DNA of 64,000 bases. Source: Rotaria socialis (lineage: Eukaryota; Rotifera; Eurotatoria; Philodinida; Philodinidae). Each line of letters starts with the position of its first letter. Position 1 is the stretch's first letter. Location of the stretch: positions 124,001-188,000 of the forward strand of contig CAJNYU010002344.1 in NCBI GenBank assembly GCA_905331475.1, written 5' to 3'. The translations under genes and the position numbers were made by a program. This document shows, one piece after another, positions 48,859 through 60,900 of the stretch. The notes under the pieces are model-generated. The model ran no database searches. It had not been told where the DNA came from and worked only from the letters and a program-made list of their open reading frames with translations.

Positions 48859-51800
48859 ATGAGTCTGCCAAAACCTTCAAAGGACAAAGACTCTTCGACA
48901 GCAAATTCTTCCAGTCAAGTTACTTTTGTAAGAATATTTACATTTAAAGTTTTATTTTTTAATTCAAAGAAAACTTATTTTACATTTAAATATAGGCTGG
49001 TATTAAATCGGTGAGCAAGAAAGAATTGCGAGGTGGTCGTATCCGAGCCGAAGTGGTATGTATTTAAAATGTAGCAAGAAAAAAGGTTTCCTTCTTCTTT
49101 TTTATCCTCATGATATTAATAATAATGAATAAGAATCCAAATGAGATGTCATGAATATAACTGCATTATTTATACCACATAAGACTAGGGGCCTCAGCAG
49201 AAAAAAAATTGTAGGGGGGGGGGAGGGGTGCTAAACTTCTTTTTTTCACATGTTTTTATTTTTCTAGGGGGAATAAGACCTCCGTACGGGGGGGGGCTCA
49301 GCGCCCCCCCTCCCTTGGTTGCGCCTCTACATAAGACGTTACTTTATTATACTTTATTACGGTGGGTGTAAAGGAAAAAAACATGAAACATATATGCCAT
49401 CATCATTGAGTCTCATTTCTTCTTTTACTTCCGAGTTTTCCGCTAAATATATTGCACGCATTGTAAACCTGTAGTAGTTATATGCAAATTTTTCCAACAT
49501 TGATGTTTTGAACGAGAAATATATTCGGGCACAACAAAAGATTAGCACTAATAGAACAAAATCTATGACGCACATATATTTTTCTATCTGTCATCGCTGC
49601 GTCTTAACAGAAAAAAAAACAGAAGAGAAAATAGCCAAACAGAGAGAACGGCTTTTTTTGTTTTTTCTGAACGATACAACTAGACACTTCTTTCTATATG
49701 TCTCGTTCTCTCTGTTCCTCCTCCTCCTCCTCCTCTTCTTCTCCGTTATATGCTATTACTTGAGTTGTCTGCTTTCTTATTCTTTCTAACTATCCATCCA
49801 TCTACATATATATTTGTCGGCAAAGTAGAGAGAGAAAAAAACGCGAACGAACAAAACTTGGTTGTTTATGCGACTAGAGTTGATCTATTGAATAGTTATC
49901 AACGCTTAGATATTCAGTGAGGCCATTTGTTAGCAAGATTATATACACACATACATATACTTGTATTGATCATTTTGAATGAATTAATTGTTATTATTCA
50001 TAAATAATAATGTTAAGAGATATACATCCATTTAAATCATTGACATCCCGTATAGCAGCAAACGCAAAACAAACCGTAAGTTGATCTTTTATGTATATTT
50101 ATCTAAGATTATTTTATATATTAAATAAAGAAGAAGAAAAAGAAAAGGTTATAATAGAATACTTTCTTGATAATTAGTCACGGATAAATAAATAATAATT
50201 ATTCTTTTTCTTTTCATAGGATATTAATCGAGAAATACAAAACTGTCGTGATGAACAAAGTGAACGATTTGATTTAAGTAAAAGTAGTGTTACTATTCTA
50301 CCCAATACAATCAAAGATGTAAGAAATCTTTTTTTCCAATCATATTCATATATAACTCATGTTTTGTTTCTACAATTAGCTTATTCATGTTCGAGAACTA
50401 TATTTATATAGTAATCGTATACAACAATTACCACCTGAGATCGGTAATTTAGTTAATTTAAAAGTATTGGCATTAAGTGAAAATTCTCTAACAACATTAC
50501 CGGATACAATGGACCGTCTTGTGCAATTAAAAGTGCTTGATTTACGACACAATAAATTTAACGATGTAAGAAAAAACAAGCTTCTGTTTTGCTAGTTTAT
50601 TCTTATTTTATTTAAAATTAGATTCCGGATGTAATTTATCGAATAACAAGTTTAACAACACTTTATCTACGGTTTAATAGAATTAAAGAAGTATCGGATA
50701 TGATAAAAAATCTAGTTGTAAGTTTAATTTTCAGTCTTAAAATATCGATTTATAGAAAGAAAATAAATCTATTTCTCAATAGAATTTACAAATGTTAAGT
50801 TTACGAGAAAATCGTATACGTTCATTACCAATAACTGTTGGCAATCTTGTACAACTTTTAACACTTGATGTTGCACATAATCATCTTGAACATTTACCAA
50901 ATGAAATAGGTTTGATAAGAGCTCGGAATTTATTTGATTAAACTTCTTCATCGTTTTTTGTTATTAGGAAATTGTGCCCAATTAACAACATTAGATTTAA
51001 CTCATAATGAATTAGTTGACTTACCTGAATTAATAGGCAATCTCAAAAATCTTAGTCGACTGTTGATCCGATATAATCGTCTTTCGGCCATTCCATCTTC
51101 GTTAGCAAATTGTTTAAAACTAGATGAATTTAATATCGAAGGAAATAATGTTTCACAATTACCGGTTAGTTGAAAAAAACAAAAATATCTACATTAATTA
51201 AGCTTATTTTGGTTTTCTCTTCTATAGGAAGGACTTTTATCAAGTTTAGTTCATTTAAACACAATATCATTAGCAAGAAACAATTTCAATTCATTCCCAT
51301 TGGGAGGTCCAACACAATTTACATCTGTACATTCAATTAATATGGAATGTAATACAATTGATAAAATTCCATTTTCAATATTTTCTCTGGCAAAATATTT
51401 ATCAAAATTAAATATGCGAGAAAATTCATTGACGTCGTTACCATTAGGTATGATATATTATCGGGCATTGTTTTGTCTCTAAATGTATATTTATGAAACA
51501 AGATGAATGTTCTTATTATATATTACTAAATTATCTTTATACTAATGGAAAATCTGAATTTTGTATTAAGAAATTAATGACTAACAGAGCAGAAAACATC
51601 TCAGCAAAATTTTTTTCTTCGATAAGGTTTTTTCGGTTTTGTTCAAGATAACAATCTTCTTTAGATGCTAACTATATATATATATATATTGTCATTCGAC
51701 TATGCTATAGTCTGACAAGAATAATAGTGAATATTTACAATAGAACTGCATGTATTATCAGTGAAAAATTTGTTATCAGTTCATTCCATAGTGTGAAGAC

Positions 51801-53081
51801 GATGCCAATTATAGAATGTCATCATGTGCGTAGAGAGCTATATAGATACTAAGACCCCCTGGTAGTACTGTTGTCAATCGCAGATCGTGGCTTCGAAGGA
51901 TGTCTTGCGAAAAAAAGCAAGAGTATTAAATTTCTTGCCACCGACGAACTCAATATTCATTAGCGATTCAGCAATATATTATGATTGGAATAATTGAATG
52001 AAATTCTATCATTTGTATAAAAAAATATTTGACACAAGAGAATAGCAATTTATACTATATGCTTTGATTTTATTTCCACATTCTTTGTTTTTCTTGTCAA
52101 TAGATATTGGTTCTTGGACGGCATTAGTTGAACTCAATCTAGCAACAAATCAATTAACAGTTATACCGGAAGATATAAAAAATTTACAAAATTTAGAAGT
52201 ACTTATTATGTCGAATAATCAATTAAAAGTACGTATTAGATATTGTTACGTATTGAAAACAATGTTGTTCTAGACTCGCTCTGTAATAGAAGTAGATAAA
52301 AACATCTTCAAGCATTTGCTAATTATCTAAAAAGCATTTTTATGTATTCTATCGTATATCCACATGAAAATGCAGGAGACGTTTTTCTCCTCGTTTTATA
52401 TTAAGATAACATTTCTAACAGTCTGTTGATTAATATATATATATATATATATATGCTTGTTCCTATTGTAGAGAATTCCTCCATCATTGGGTCAATTAAG
52501 AAAATTACGCCATTTAGACCTTGAAGAAAATAAACTTGATTCATTACCTCAGGAAATAGGTAAATGTTTTACCATGAACTATAAAAAGTCACATGTATAA
52601 AAACCATTAATATCTAGGATATTTACGTGAATTAACAAGATTAATTATTGCATCGAATCAATTAACACAATTACCACGTTCGATTGGGTAATTTTCTGCA
52701 ACGAATGTTTTTGTTCTATTTTTCATATAACTGTTTTTCTTCGATTAAGATCTTTGACAAATCTTACCCATTTGAATGTTGGTGAAAATAATTTAACATC
52801 ATTACCTGAAGATATAGGTCAATTAGAAAAACTTGAACAACTCTATGTCAATGATAATCCGAATTTGGACGTATTACCCTATGAACTAGCACTATGTACA
52901 AATTTACAAATTATGAGTATTGAAAATTGTCCATTGAGAAGTTTACCACAAGAAATTGTCGCCGGTGGACCATCGCTCGTAATACAAGTATGTTAAAACT
53001 GAAAATAATATCTTGTTTGAATTGATTTCTTTGTTTTTCTTGTAGTTTCTGAAAGTACAAGGACCATTCAATTTAAATTAA
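48859..53081 (+). CDS. SHOC2: SHOC2/SUR-8 leucine-rich-repeat scaffold of RAS-RAF signalling
   Basis: Thirteen exons (48859-48927, 48996-49055, 50220-50318, 50380-50565, 50622-50717, 50783-50909, 50968-51164, 51228-51447, 52104-52228, 52472-52559, 52618-52687, 52750-52987, 53046-53081) give 536 aa, against 582 in human. The short N-terminus has an RVxF-type PP1-binding motif (QVTF, V21-F23), at the place of GVAF in human SHOC2. A pre-LRR segment ([20 protein letters not shown]) and about 20 LRRs follow, including [31 protein letters not shown] and [15 protein letters not shown]. The C-terminal signatures are [16 protein letters not shown] and [19 protein letters not shown]. The family scaffolds PP1C and MRAS to dephosphorylate the inhibitory RAF site at the membrane. 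Introns 2 (1164 nt) and 8 (656 nt) are unusually long here; intron 2 carries an alternative first exon and a MITE. Confidence 0.95.
49186..49329. mobile_element. hAT-like MITE, 144 bp, with G- and C-homopolymers, in SHOC2 intron 2
   Basis: The ends read TAGGGGCCTCAGC (left) and TAGAGGCGCAACC (right, reverse complement). A perfect 8-bp duplication, cataagac, flanks it (49178-49185 and 49330-49337). The interior has a G-run of about 10, a second run of about 7 Gs and a C-run of 7, able to form a hairpin or G-quadruplex. No coding capacity. Confidence 0.85.
50010..50075 (+). CDS. SHOC2: Alternative first coding exon of SHOC2
   Basis: Inside intron 2, an ATG opens 22 codons ([20 protein letters not shown] plus QT) and ends at a consensus gtaagt donor in phase 0. 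That is the same phase as exon 2, so it can join the exon at 50220. The resulting isoform would lack the N-terminal QVTF PP1-binding motif but keep all LRRs. The upstream 49840-50000 would then be an internal promoter. Existence is inferred from frame and splice site only. Confidence 0.5.
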
Positions 53082-54800
53082 TACTTTCGACTCGTTTGTT
53101 CTATATCTGTATTAGTCAAATCGGTGTGTTTGTTTTTTTTTCTTTTGAACCGGTAATTTTTGTGTGTAATTTTTGTTAGCCTCTTTGTTTAACAATTCGG
53201 TCAGAAAAATCAGTTTTTGCGCTAGACATTCAGTCTTTTTTGACTTGTTTTCTTCTTTTCTTTTCTTTTCTTTTTTGTATATACATACAAGAACGTGTAA
53301 TCTTTTTTACTCGTAACAGCAGAAAGTGCACATACAGTGTTCGGCTTTGAATATACAAATATAAATATTATATATGCCTTTTTTGTTTGTTTGTTTGTTT
53401 GTTTGTTGTTGGTATGTTTGGTTAAATCGATTTCAATCTATTTTCTTTTCTCTTCTGTTTTGTGGAATTATCAGCCAGACAGAATTCATTCGTATGTACG
53501 TGGTTTCATTCTGATAGATCTCCTTTTCATTTTTTTGACTTTTCTGTTTTTTGATCTCATTGATGTATTTGATGACCTTATATGGTATTGTATGCTGCTT
53601 CGTGCCGTCCATGTGAACGGTTGATGACGAAATAACACAAAGAGAGAGAGAGCGAGAGAGCATTTCAATTTTAATTAAAAACAAATTATCGAATTTTTGA
53701 TGGTTTTATAATAATCATTTAAATGTGGATTCTTCCTGTCGGGATTTCTTAATATAAAATTGGAGTTACTACCGATCAGAGAGACAGAGTGCGAGAGCAA
53801 AACAACATGATTTTCGGATAAATTATCATTTACTAAATTCAGAGATATTTTCCTGAAAACTTCACTAGAAGGAGTATGAAGTCCTAATCTGATCGATGGC
53901 GTCAAAAGTAATTTCCGAGCTTTGATGCAATCAATTTCCAGTTGTTTTCATTCATTATTCCTACTCAATTTGCCCAGAGAAACTAGTACTAAAAGTAAAT
54001 AGTATTCGCTAGATTTCCAATGGCGAGAGATGCAAAGTATATAACGAAACTTGACTACTCATACAGTGTCTAATATCTGTAACGAGAACCTTTAACCCTA
54101 TCTGACACATTTTATATCGTAGAAAAATAATATTTTTTGCTCTTTTGATCCTAATATATCCTACTGGGACAGTATCAAATCTATGATAATGTATTCGCTT
54201 TTCGTCAAAATTTTTCTATTTTGAAACTCGTAGTTTTTTAGTTTCAAGTTCTCGTCTTCATAGAAATTAAACAAAAACTGGCATTATATTTTAATTGAAA
54301 TATAAAATCATAATAACCTGTCATTTTGCATCTGTTCTGAAAATGAGCTAGACAAAAGCTCTAACTCTTATTAACAGCAAAGTATTTTTCCTTGAAAAAA
54401 CCTGATTATCTTTTTTTATTACAAAAGGCCATGAAACTATACGATAGTATTACGTTGAAATCAATTTCTATGAATAATTCTACTTGTATAAATCAATACT
54501 TTAAAGGTGACATATCATCAAAGGTCAATATCTAAACAAACTGGTCCTATTATAAATTTATGATATTTGGTTAACGTTTGTCACTACTAACATGTGTACA
54601 TACTTATTCATAATTTTTTTTTCAATAAAAAAAATCCGAACGTACAAAGGTAAAAATGTTAATAGCTCTCGAATATTCAACAAGTGAGAGAAGGTAAGCA
54701 CAGTAAATTATTGTCATTTACCAAAGTTCCCTTTCTTTTTTTCTCATTAGAAAAAACAGTTGAAAAGGATGAGTTCGATCATTTATTCATTTGTATCACG
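53082..54800. other. SHOC2 3' flank and upstream region of the CH-domain gene
   Basis: The T-rich 3' flank includes TTTC/TTTG runs (53255-53275, 53385-53407), then AT-rich DNA. The open frames at 53337-53905 are low-complexity or unsupported. An acceptor-like cattag at 54743-54748 may mark a 5' UTR exon of the downstream gene. Confidence 0.5.
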
Positions 54801-56481
54801 ATGTCACATACAAATACAAATGCGCGGTCTCTACGCGATCAGCTTCAGCAACAACGTCCACAAGTAAATCAATACGGAAATATAAGCAACTATCGACATG
54901 ACCAGAAACATGATATTCTATTTCAATGTATTAATTGTGGTAGACATCAAACAGTATGCTTAATTTTCCAACCGAATGCAACCAAAGGTACAGTGCTGAT
55001 ATAAGGAAAAGCTAAAATATTTTATGTCAAATAAAAAGTTTGTGCTCAAGTTCTACGTACAGGCGCATCTAGAAATATGAATCAATGCCCCTGTCCGCAG
55101 AATTTATTCACATTCTTATCTACGTCAAACGGAAAAAAACTTTATCTATGCAAATATTTAAAAATCATGTTTGCAGATATTGTTCCATCACAAGGTTTCC
55201 AGTATGATTCTCCGCAATATTCACCTCAGACTACTATTTATGAAGAAAATAAATTTTTACCAACAGCACGACAAGTATCAACGATCAGCGAAACACAACA
55301 ACGAGAAGAAGAAGAAGAAACACCACCAGCATTACATCGATCAAACTATGCACTAGATCTTCGTCGTTTAAACGATGAAAATAATTCGAAAAAAGTGATT
55401 GAGAAGAATATGAAAGGATTTGTTGATGGTTGTGTCCGCTCAAGTCTGAATGAAATTTCATATGCTAATACAGAAGGTGAAAGTAAGTTGACTTGGAAAT
55501 TCAAGTCTTTTCTCTTCTTTTTTTTTCTTTATAATTAGCAAAAGATATCGTCGAAGTTGAGATCGAATATGATCCAATATTAGGTAATGTTAAATCAACA
55601 AGAAAACGTTCCAGCACAATAGTTACAAATCTTGATAACGATTATCGTCCAATGAATCATCGTTATCAATCGAATAACAATAATAACAGTAGATATCGAA
55701 CAGCCTCATCTGATACCGAACGTGATAATAATACACCTATATGGGCAAGACGTCGAGTTTCAAATTCAACAGTTAAACCTTCAGATCTTATTCGAGAAAA
55801 TGACAAAAAAGAAAAGTTACAAGCGACTGTACTTCGTCGTTTATCCCGAGCAGGTATAGAAATACAATTAGAAATGTTCTTGTCGAAAATTTTCCTATAG
55901 ATCTTGCTGGTGATAATGTCGCACCGAATTCTACAGTAAGACCACAAATTAGGTAAACAAAAAAATATTGAGAGATTATAATACGCAGATATGATGTTGA
56001 TTTTAGTTCTCAAAATGCAACAAAGACTAAAGACACAATTTTACGTTGGTGTCAAGATCTTACACAATATTATAAAGTAAATAATTAATATTTTTTTTAT
56101 TGAAAAATATTTTCCATGTTTTTATTAGGGTGTCAATATTCAAAATTTTTCATCATCATGGAATAATGGTTTAGCATTTTGTGCTATTGTTCATCGATAT
56201 TTTCCCGATGAATTTAGTTTTGATACGTTAAGTGCTGATGATCCTCGGCAAAATTTTGATTTAGCTTTCACCGTTGCTTAGTATGTAATTTCGTCATTTG
56301 TACTCCTATGTTTCTTCTTTTATTTAGTGAACGTGCTGGCATAGAACCATTGATTGATACCGATGATATGATACTCATGGGTCCTAAGCCAGATGGGAAA
56401 GTTGTTTTTACTTATGTACAAAGTTTATATCGTCATTTGTCACGTATACAACCACCGGCAGTTATGCGTGAGCGTTGGTGA
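54801..56481 (+). CDS. Smoothelin-like protein with C-terminal calponin-homology domain
   Basis: Seven exons (54801-54987, 55177-55482, 55539-55853, 55901-55952, 56007-56076, 56129-56280, 56328-56481) give 411 aa. The N-terminal 270 residues are polar and probably disordered, with a CxxC...C patch (CINCGRHQTVC), an acidic EEEEE run and a basic IWARRRVSNSTVKP segment. The last 110 residues are a single CH domain of smoothelin type. It contains ILRWCQDLTQYYKGV, NFSSSWNNGLAFCAIVHRYFP, DPRQNFDLAF, DTDDMILMGPKPD and VFTYVQSLYRHLSR. Family members bind actin or tropomyosin in contractile cells; a cytoskeletal or muscle role is inferred. The start is the first ATG in the open frame that avoids a T-rich stretch; a leader exon may exist. 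Confidence 0.88.
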
Positions 56482-57921
56482 ACAGTATAGGCTTTTTCTT
56501 TCTTTTTAATGTAAACATTACTTAATACTTAGATCTATATTTTACATCAAATATGTTGAACTTCACTGATTTCATCATACCATTATTAGTTCAATGCAAA
56601 CATCTATTTTTTTTCTTTATTTTAATAAAACTATGACATAATCGACTATTTACTTACAGCACTTTTTTTTCTTTTTTGAATTATTCAGACATACAGTAGT
56701 TTCAAATTTTATGATTCTACGATACGAGATTATCGATAGTAGGGATGCACCAGTACCCAGTATACTGATACTGGTGCATCCCTAATCGATAGCAAAGGTC
56801 GAAGCCTATCCGACGTTTAAAAAAGGCACCGAAGAGGCAGCCATAATAAAGTTTTTCATTTTCTTCTTGCATCTTTTCTATTACTCGGTTTATTCCTATT
56901 TAGTAAGTAACATAACGAAGAAATAATAATAATAATAATAATAATGATAATAATAATAGTAATAATAAAGAGAAAAGACGATCTATATGATAATAATTGG
57001 CAAAACAACATTGTTACATTGGAGATTATCGAAACAACTGCTCGTGCTGTCTTATATTATGCCTAAATAATCTTTTACATTTAGATAGAGCGTCTTTCTT
57101 TTCTTATTTCTGTTTTGCTTGTCAGATTTTCTTGCAAGCAGAGACAAGAATATACATATGTTGTAAGCAAAGAATAGTTTTAATTAACGATGATCGTCGA
57201 AAACAAAGATCTGCTAGATTATTTTTCTCTCTTTCTTGCTCTTGTCCTCGTCAATATGCTCATATTCACAAGTATGTTAAACGATAAATATTTTAGGAAT
57301 TTTCTTTCATTCTCATTTGTCTGTTAGACGAGAGAGAGAGAGTTAACGTTTCTGAAATGCTTTAGTTTCGATCTAGGAATGATGATTATTTTCCATTCTT
57401 TTCTATTACCGACAAAAGAATCTTCTATTACTTGACGTTGCTTGATTAAACCGGGACAAAGTCAAGCATGTGTTAATAGCAAAGCATAATCAGTATCGGA
57501 GTGTGCAGTGTATGGACACCACCCTTCGCAAAATCAATGGCCGTTTTCTTTTCTTTTTTCTTTTTCTTTTCGTCTTTCTCTTCCCTTCTTTCTTTTCTGT
57601 TCTCGGTGTTCTCATCTTTACTGAACAGCTTATGCACATTGCGACCGCTAGCTTGTAAGAGAGAAGAGAAAGAATGGACGACACAGTGGACCCATCAGTG
57701 AGTACAGAGAAGGAGAGAAAAAAAGAAGAAAAAAAAGAGAAAAGAATGAACTTAGTATTCATTAGTTCTACTATTCTGCCTAACAGTAGTGGCGACGACA
57801 GCAAAGTACCGCCTGCAGATTGATTGATTCCATGTATACTTATCTTGTCTTCTGTTTCTTCTTCATTGCTATCCAACTCTTTGATTTATAGAAGATATAT
57901 ATAAAGACAGAAAAGTAAATC
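56482..57921. other. Intergenic region between the CH-domain and LRP-like genes
   Basis: It contains a 45-bp palindromic hAT micro-element (56740-56784), an AAT-type microsatellite (56920-56962) and short GA runs. Open frames at 56997-57287 and 57470-57876 overlap T-rich or purine-rich low-complexity sequence and are not supported. The promoter of the LRP-like gene should lie at its end. Confidence 0.5.
56740..56784. mobile_element. 45-bp hAT-type micro-MITE
   Basis: The element is almost only its two inverted termini, TAGGGATGCACCAGTA at each end, with about 13 bp between. It is flanked by a perfect 8-bp duplication, atcgatag (56732-56739 and 56785-56792). TIR start and duplication length fit hAT. 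Confidence 0.88.
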
Positions 57922-60900
57922 ATGCAAGTAATATTAATACTTATTCTCCTAATCATTAAATCATGTATATGTCACGCTGAACAATCAGAAGTATCACATG
58001 AAGATGTAATAAAATTCAGTAAGTAATTATTATTATTGTTTATTTCGTTTTAATTATTTTTATTTCACAATAGGTGACTCAATTATTTGTCCATCATATT
58101 TATTTCGTTGTGATACCATACAATGTTTGCCATATGCATTTGTTTGCAACGGAGAATACAACTGTCACGATAAAACAGATGAAGTAAACTGTTCGACAGC
58201 CATAATTAACAATGATTTGTGTAATATAAAGAATTCTATTAATTGTGAACAAGATATACTCCATAGTACACGCCTTATCGATCATGGTATTCGATTTGAA
58301 TATACACAACCTATCAAAATCTGTATTAAACGGTAAATTTAATTTTTCTTCTTCTTCTGTTTACGCGTGTTACTTGGGGCGAAGAGGATTCATCGTTAGT
58401 TTTACACTTTTATGCTTGCAAAAAAAACCGTTTTAAATATCAGTTCCTAATATTCCCATTAATTTTTAATTTCGTTCATGGTAGACATATGCCTAGAGGG
58501 ATAATCATTCATTTTTGACGTCATAGCACTCTTAACACTTTGCAGACGCCTTCATCTTCAATTAGTCTATGCATAGGAGTAGCTATAATGGTTCGAGCAT
58601 ATTTGCACACGAGATCTAAGTGTTCGTTTATATCCTAAGGAGACTCATAATATATATATATATAAATTGTGCATTTTTATGTGAAGTTCTACCAATGATA
58701 GAAATATTTTGCTAAATCAAATGAGTATCATTGACAGTCTCATTTTCGATCGTAGAGATCATAAACGAAAGCAAAAAAAACCTATGATATTTTATAGGAT
58801 TATATTACTTCGAAGTAAAAATAAATAATTAATAGAATTATAAATAAAACCAATTGATAGTTTCTTTTTGATCAAAAGAAGAAAAACAACATGGAAAGCG
58901 TCTAAGTAGTTTCTTGTCAAATAAATCTGATTATTCCGTCTAGATGATTAAATACAACATCTGATTTCTGTATTTCTTAAAACGTACGTTTATAAATGCA
59001 TGACAAAGAAAAACTTAACTCGACATTAGAAACGTTGAATAGCCAACCCACCGGAAAAAGGAGTTCTACGTCAATAATTTCCAAAAAGAAACGGACGTTG
59101 TATGGACGAGTTTTTACAACCACGAAAATGTCACGTCTGTCGGTGGCAATAATGTAATAAATATGACGAAAGAAATTTCTCGATTATGTGTAATCATAAC
59201 ATCTAATTAAAAGATTTGATTTTCCTATTTACAAAAAATCAACGATTAATTTATTTTTAAAGATCTTCTGTTTGTGATGGCATTATTGATTGTCGTAATG
59301 CAATTGATGAACAATGTGCGCAACAAAATCCATTGATAAGTTGTTCTCGAGATGAATATCATTGTAACATAACCAATCGTTGTATACCAAAAACTTGGCT
59401 ATGTAATGGTATTAATGATTGTCTTGATCCGTATGCATCGGATGAGCTAGGTAAAAATTAAATACAATAAAAATAAAAACGAGAATAATTACTATTAATA
59501 AATTTTAATAGACTGTTCAACGACAATTACAGTTACATGTTCATCGGATGAATTTACTTGTGAATCAAAAAATCAATGTGTACCATCGAACGCTGTTTGT
59601 GATGGAGTTCAAGTATATATAGAATTTATTTAATAGAATTCAAGTTTTCTGTTTTTATTTAGGATTGTGCTGATAAAAGTGATGAATCTTCAACCACATG
59701 CCGTATGTTGAAATCTAAATATATAAAAGAAAAAAAAGTTGATTACATAGATTTCAATTTTTATTATACTTCCATTTGCAGGTTTTCCTCGTTTTTGTAC
59801 TCCTGATCAATTTGCATGTAGATCAACTAAATTATGTATACCAAAATCAAATGTATGTGATACAATTACTCAATGTCATGATCGTAGTGATGAAATGTCA
59901 TGTAGTTGTCCTATTGAAGATTATGTTAGTCAAACATTATTCTATCGTTGTGGTTTAACGGATAAATGTCTACCGAAAAATATGGAATGCTACGTAAAAA
60001 ATGAATGTAACTCAATATTTATTGATCAAAACAATGAAAATAATGAATGTAAAGTCGAATGAAAACAAAAACGAAATTCTCTTTTTTTTTACGAAAATTT
60101 TGTTCAAAGGTTCTTCATCATCATCATTCTTTATGGAACGGCCTTGTTCAGTTAATAATACATGTTCAGATGAAAATCAATATTGTCGAGGTTATTTCAA
60201 TAAACGTTGTGTTTGTCAAGCAGGCTTTCGAATGAATGAAACAACTGGCATGTGTGAAGACATAAATGAATGTCGTGAACGACTAGTATGCGATCATTAT
60301 TGCATAAATACATTGGGTTCATATCGTTGTTCATGTCGTGAAAATTATCAATTGAAATCCGATAAACACACGTGTAGACTTCGAATGAGTACAGTTTCAT
60401 CCGGTAAATAAAGTTTGAGTTTTGATCCGTTCAAAAGAATTTATTTTTGTTTTTTAGCATTTTTATTTGGTATATTTGATAATGGAATAAATAAATTGAA
60501 TATGACCTACGAAAATGAACTAGGAAAAAAAAGCAAAGAATTGATCAATAACAATAAGACACTTGTTGCATTGACAAATCACGCTTATTTAATCGATTAT
60601 GATCCTGTAGAAAATTATCTTTATTTTGTTGAATGTTCAATGCCTATTCGACCCGTAATTATGTCTTGTCCAAAGACACGTGGAATATTTCGAATGAATT
60701 TAAGTCAAAGTATACTTAAAAAAGAAGTAAGACCTTGCTTGATCAATACATAGTTCGTCAGTTAATTATTCTTTTGTTTTTGCTTTTAGTTAATTATTGA
60801 TGGCCGTGATTATACATCAATTCAATCGATCGCTATTGATTGGTTACATAGAAATATTTATTTTGTTAATACGCGTTTACAAACTATTGATGTTTGTCGT

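Noticed and set aside
57470-57876. Frames on both strands before the LRP-like gene
   Set aside because: Poly-Phe/Lys-rich translations of T- and purine-rich runs.
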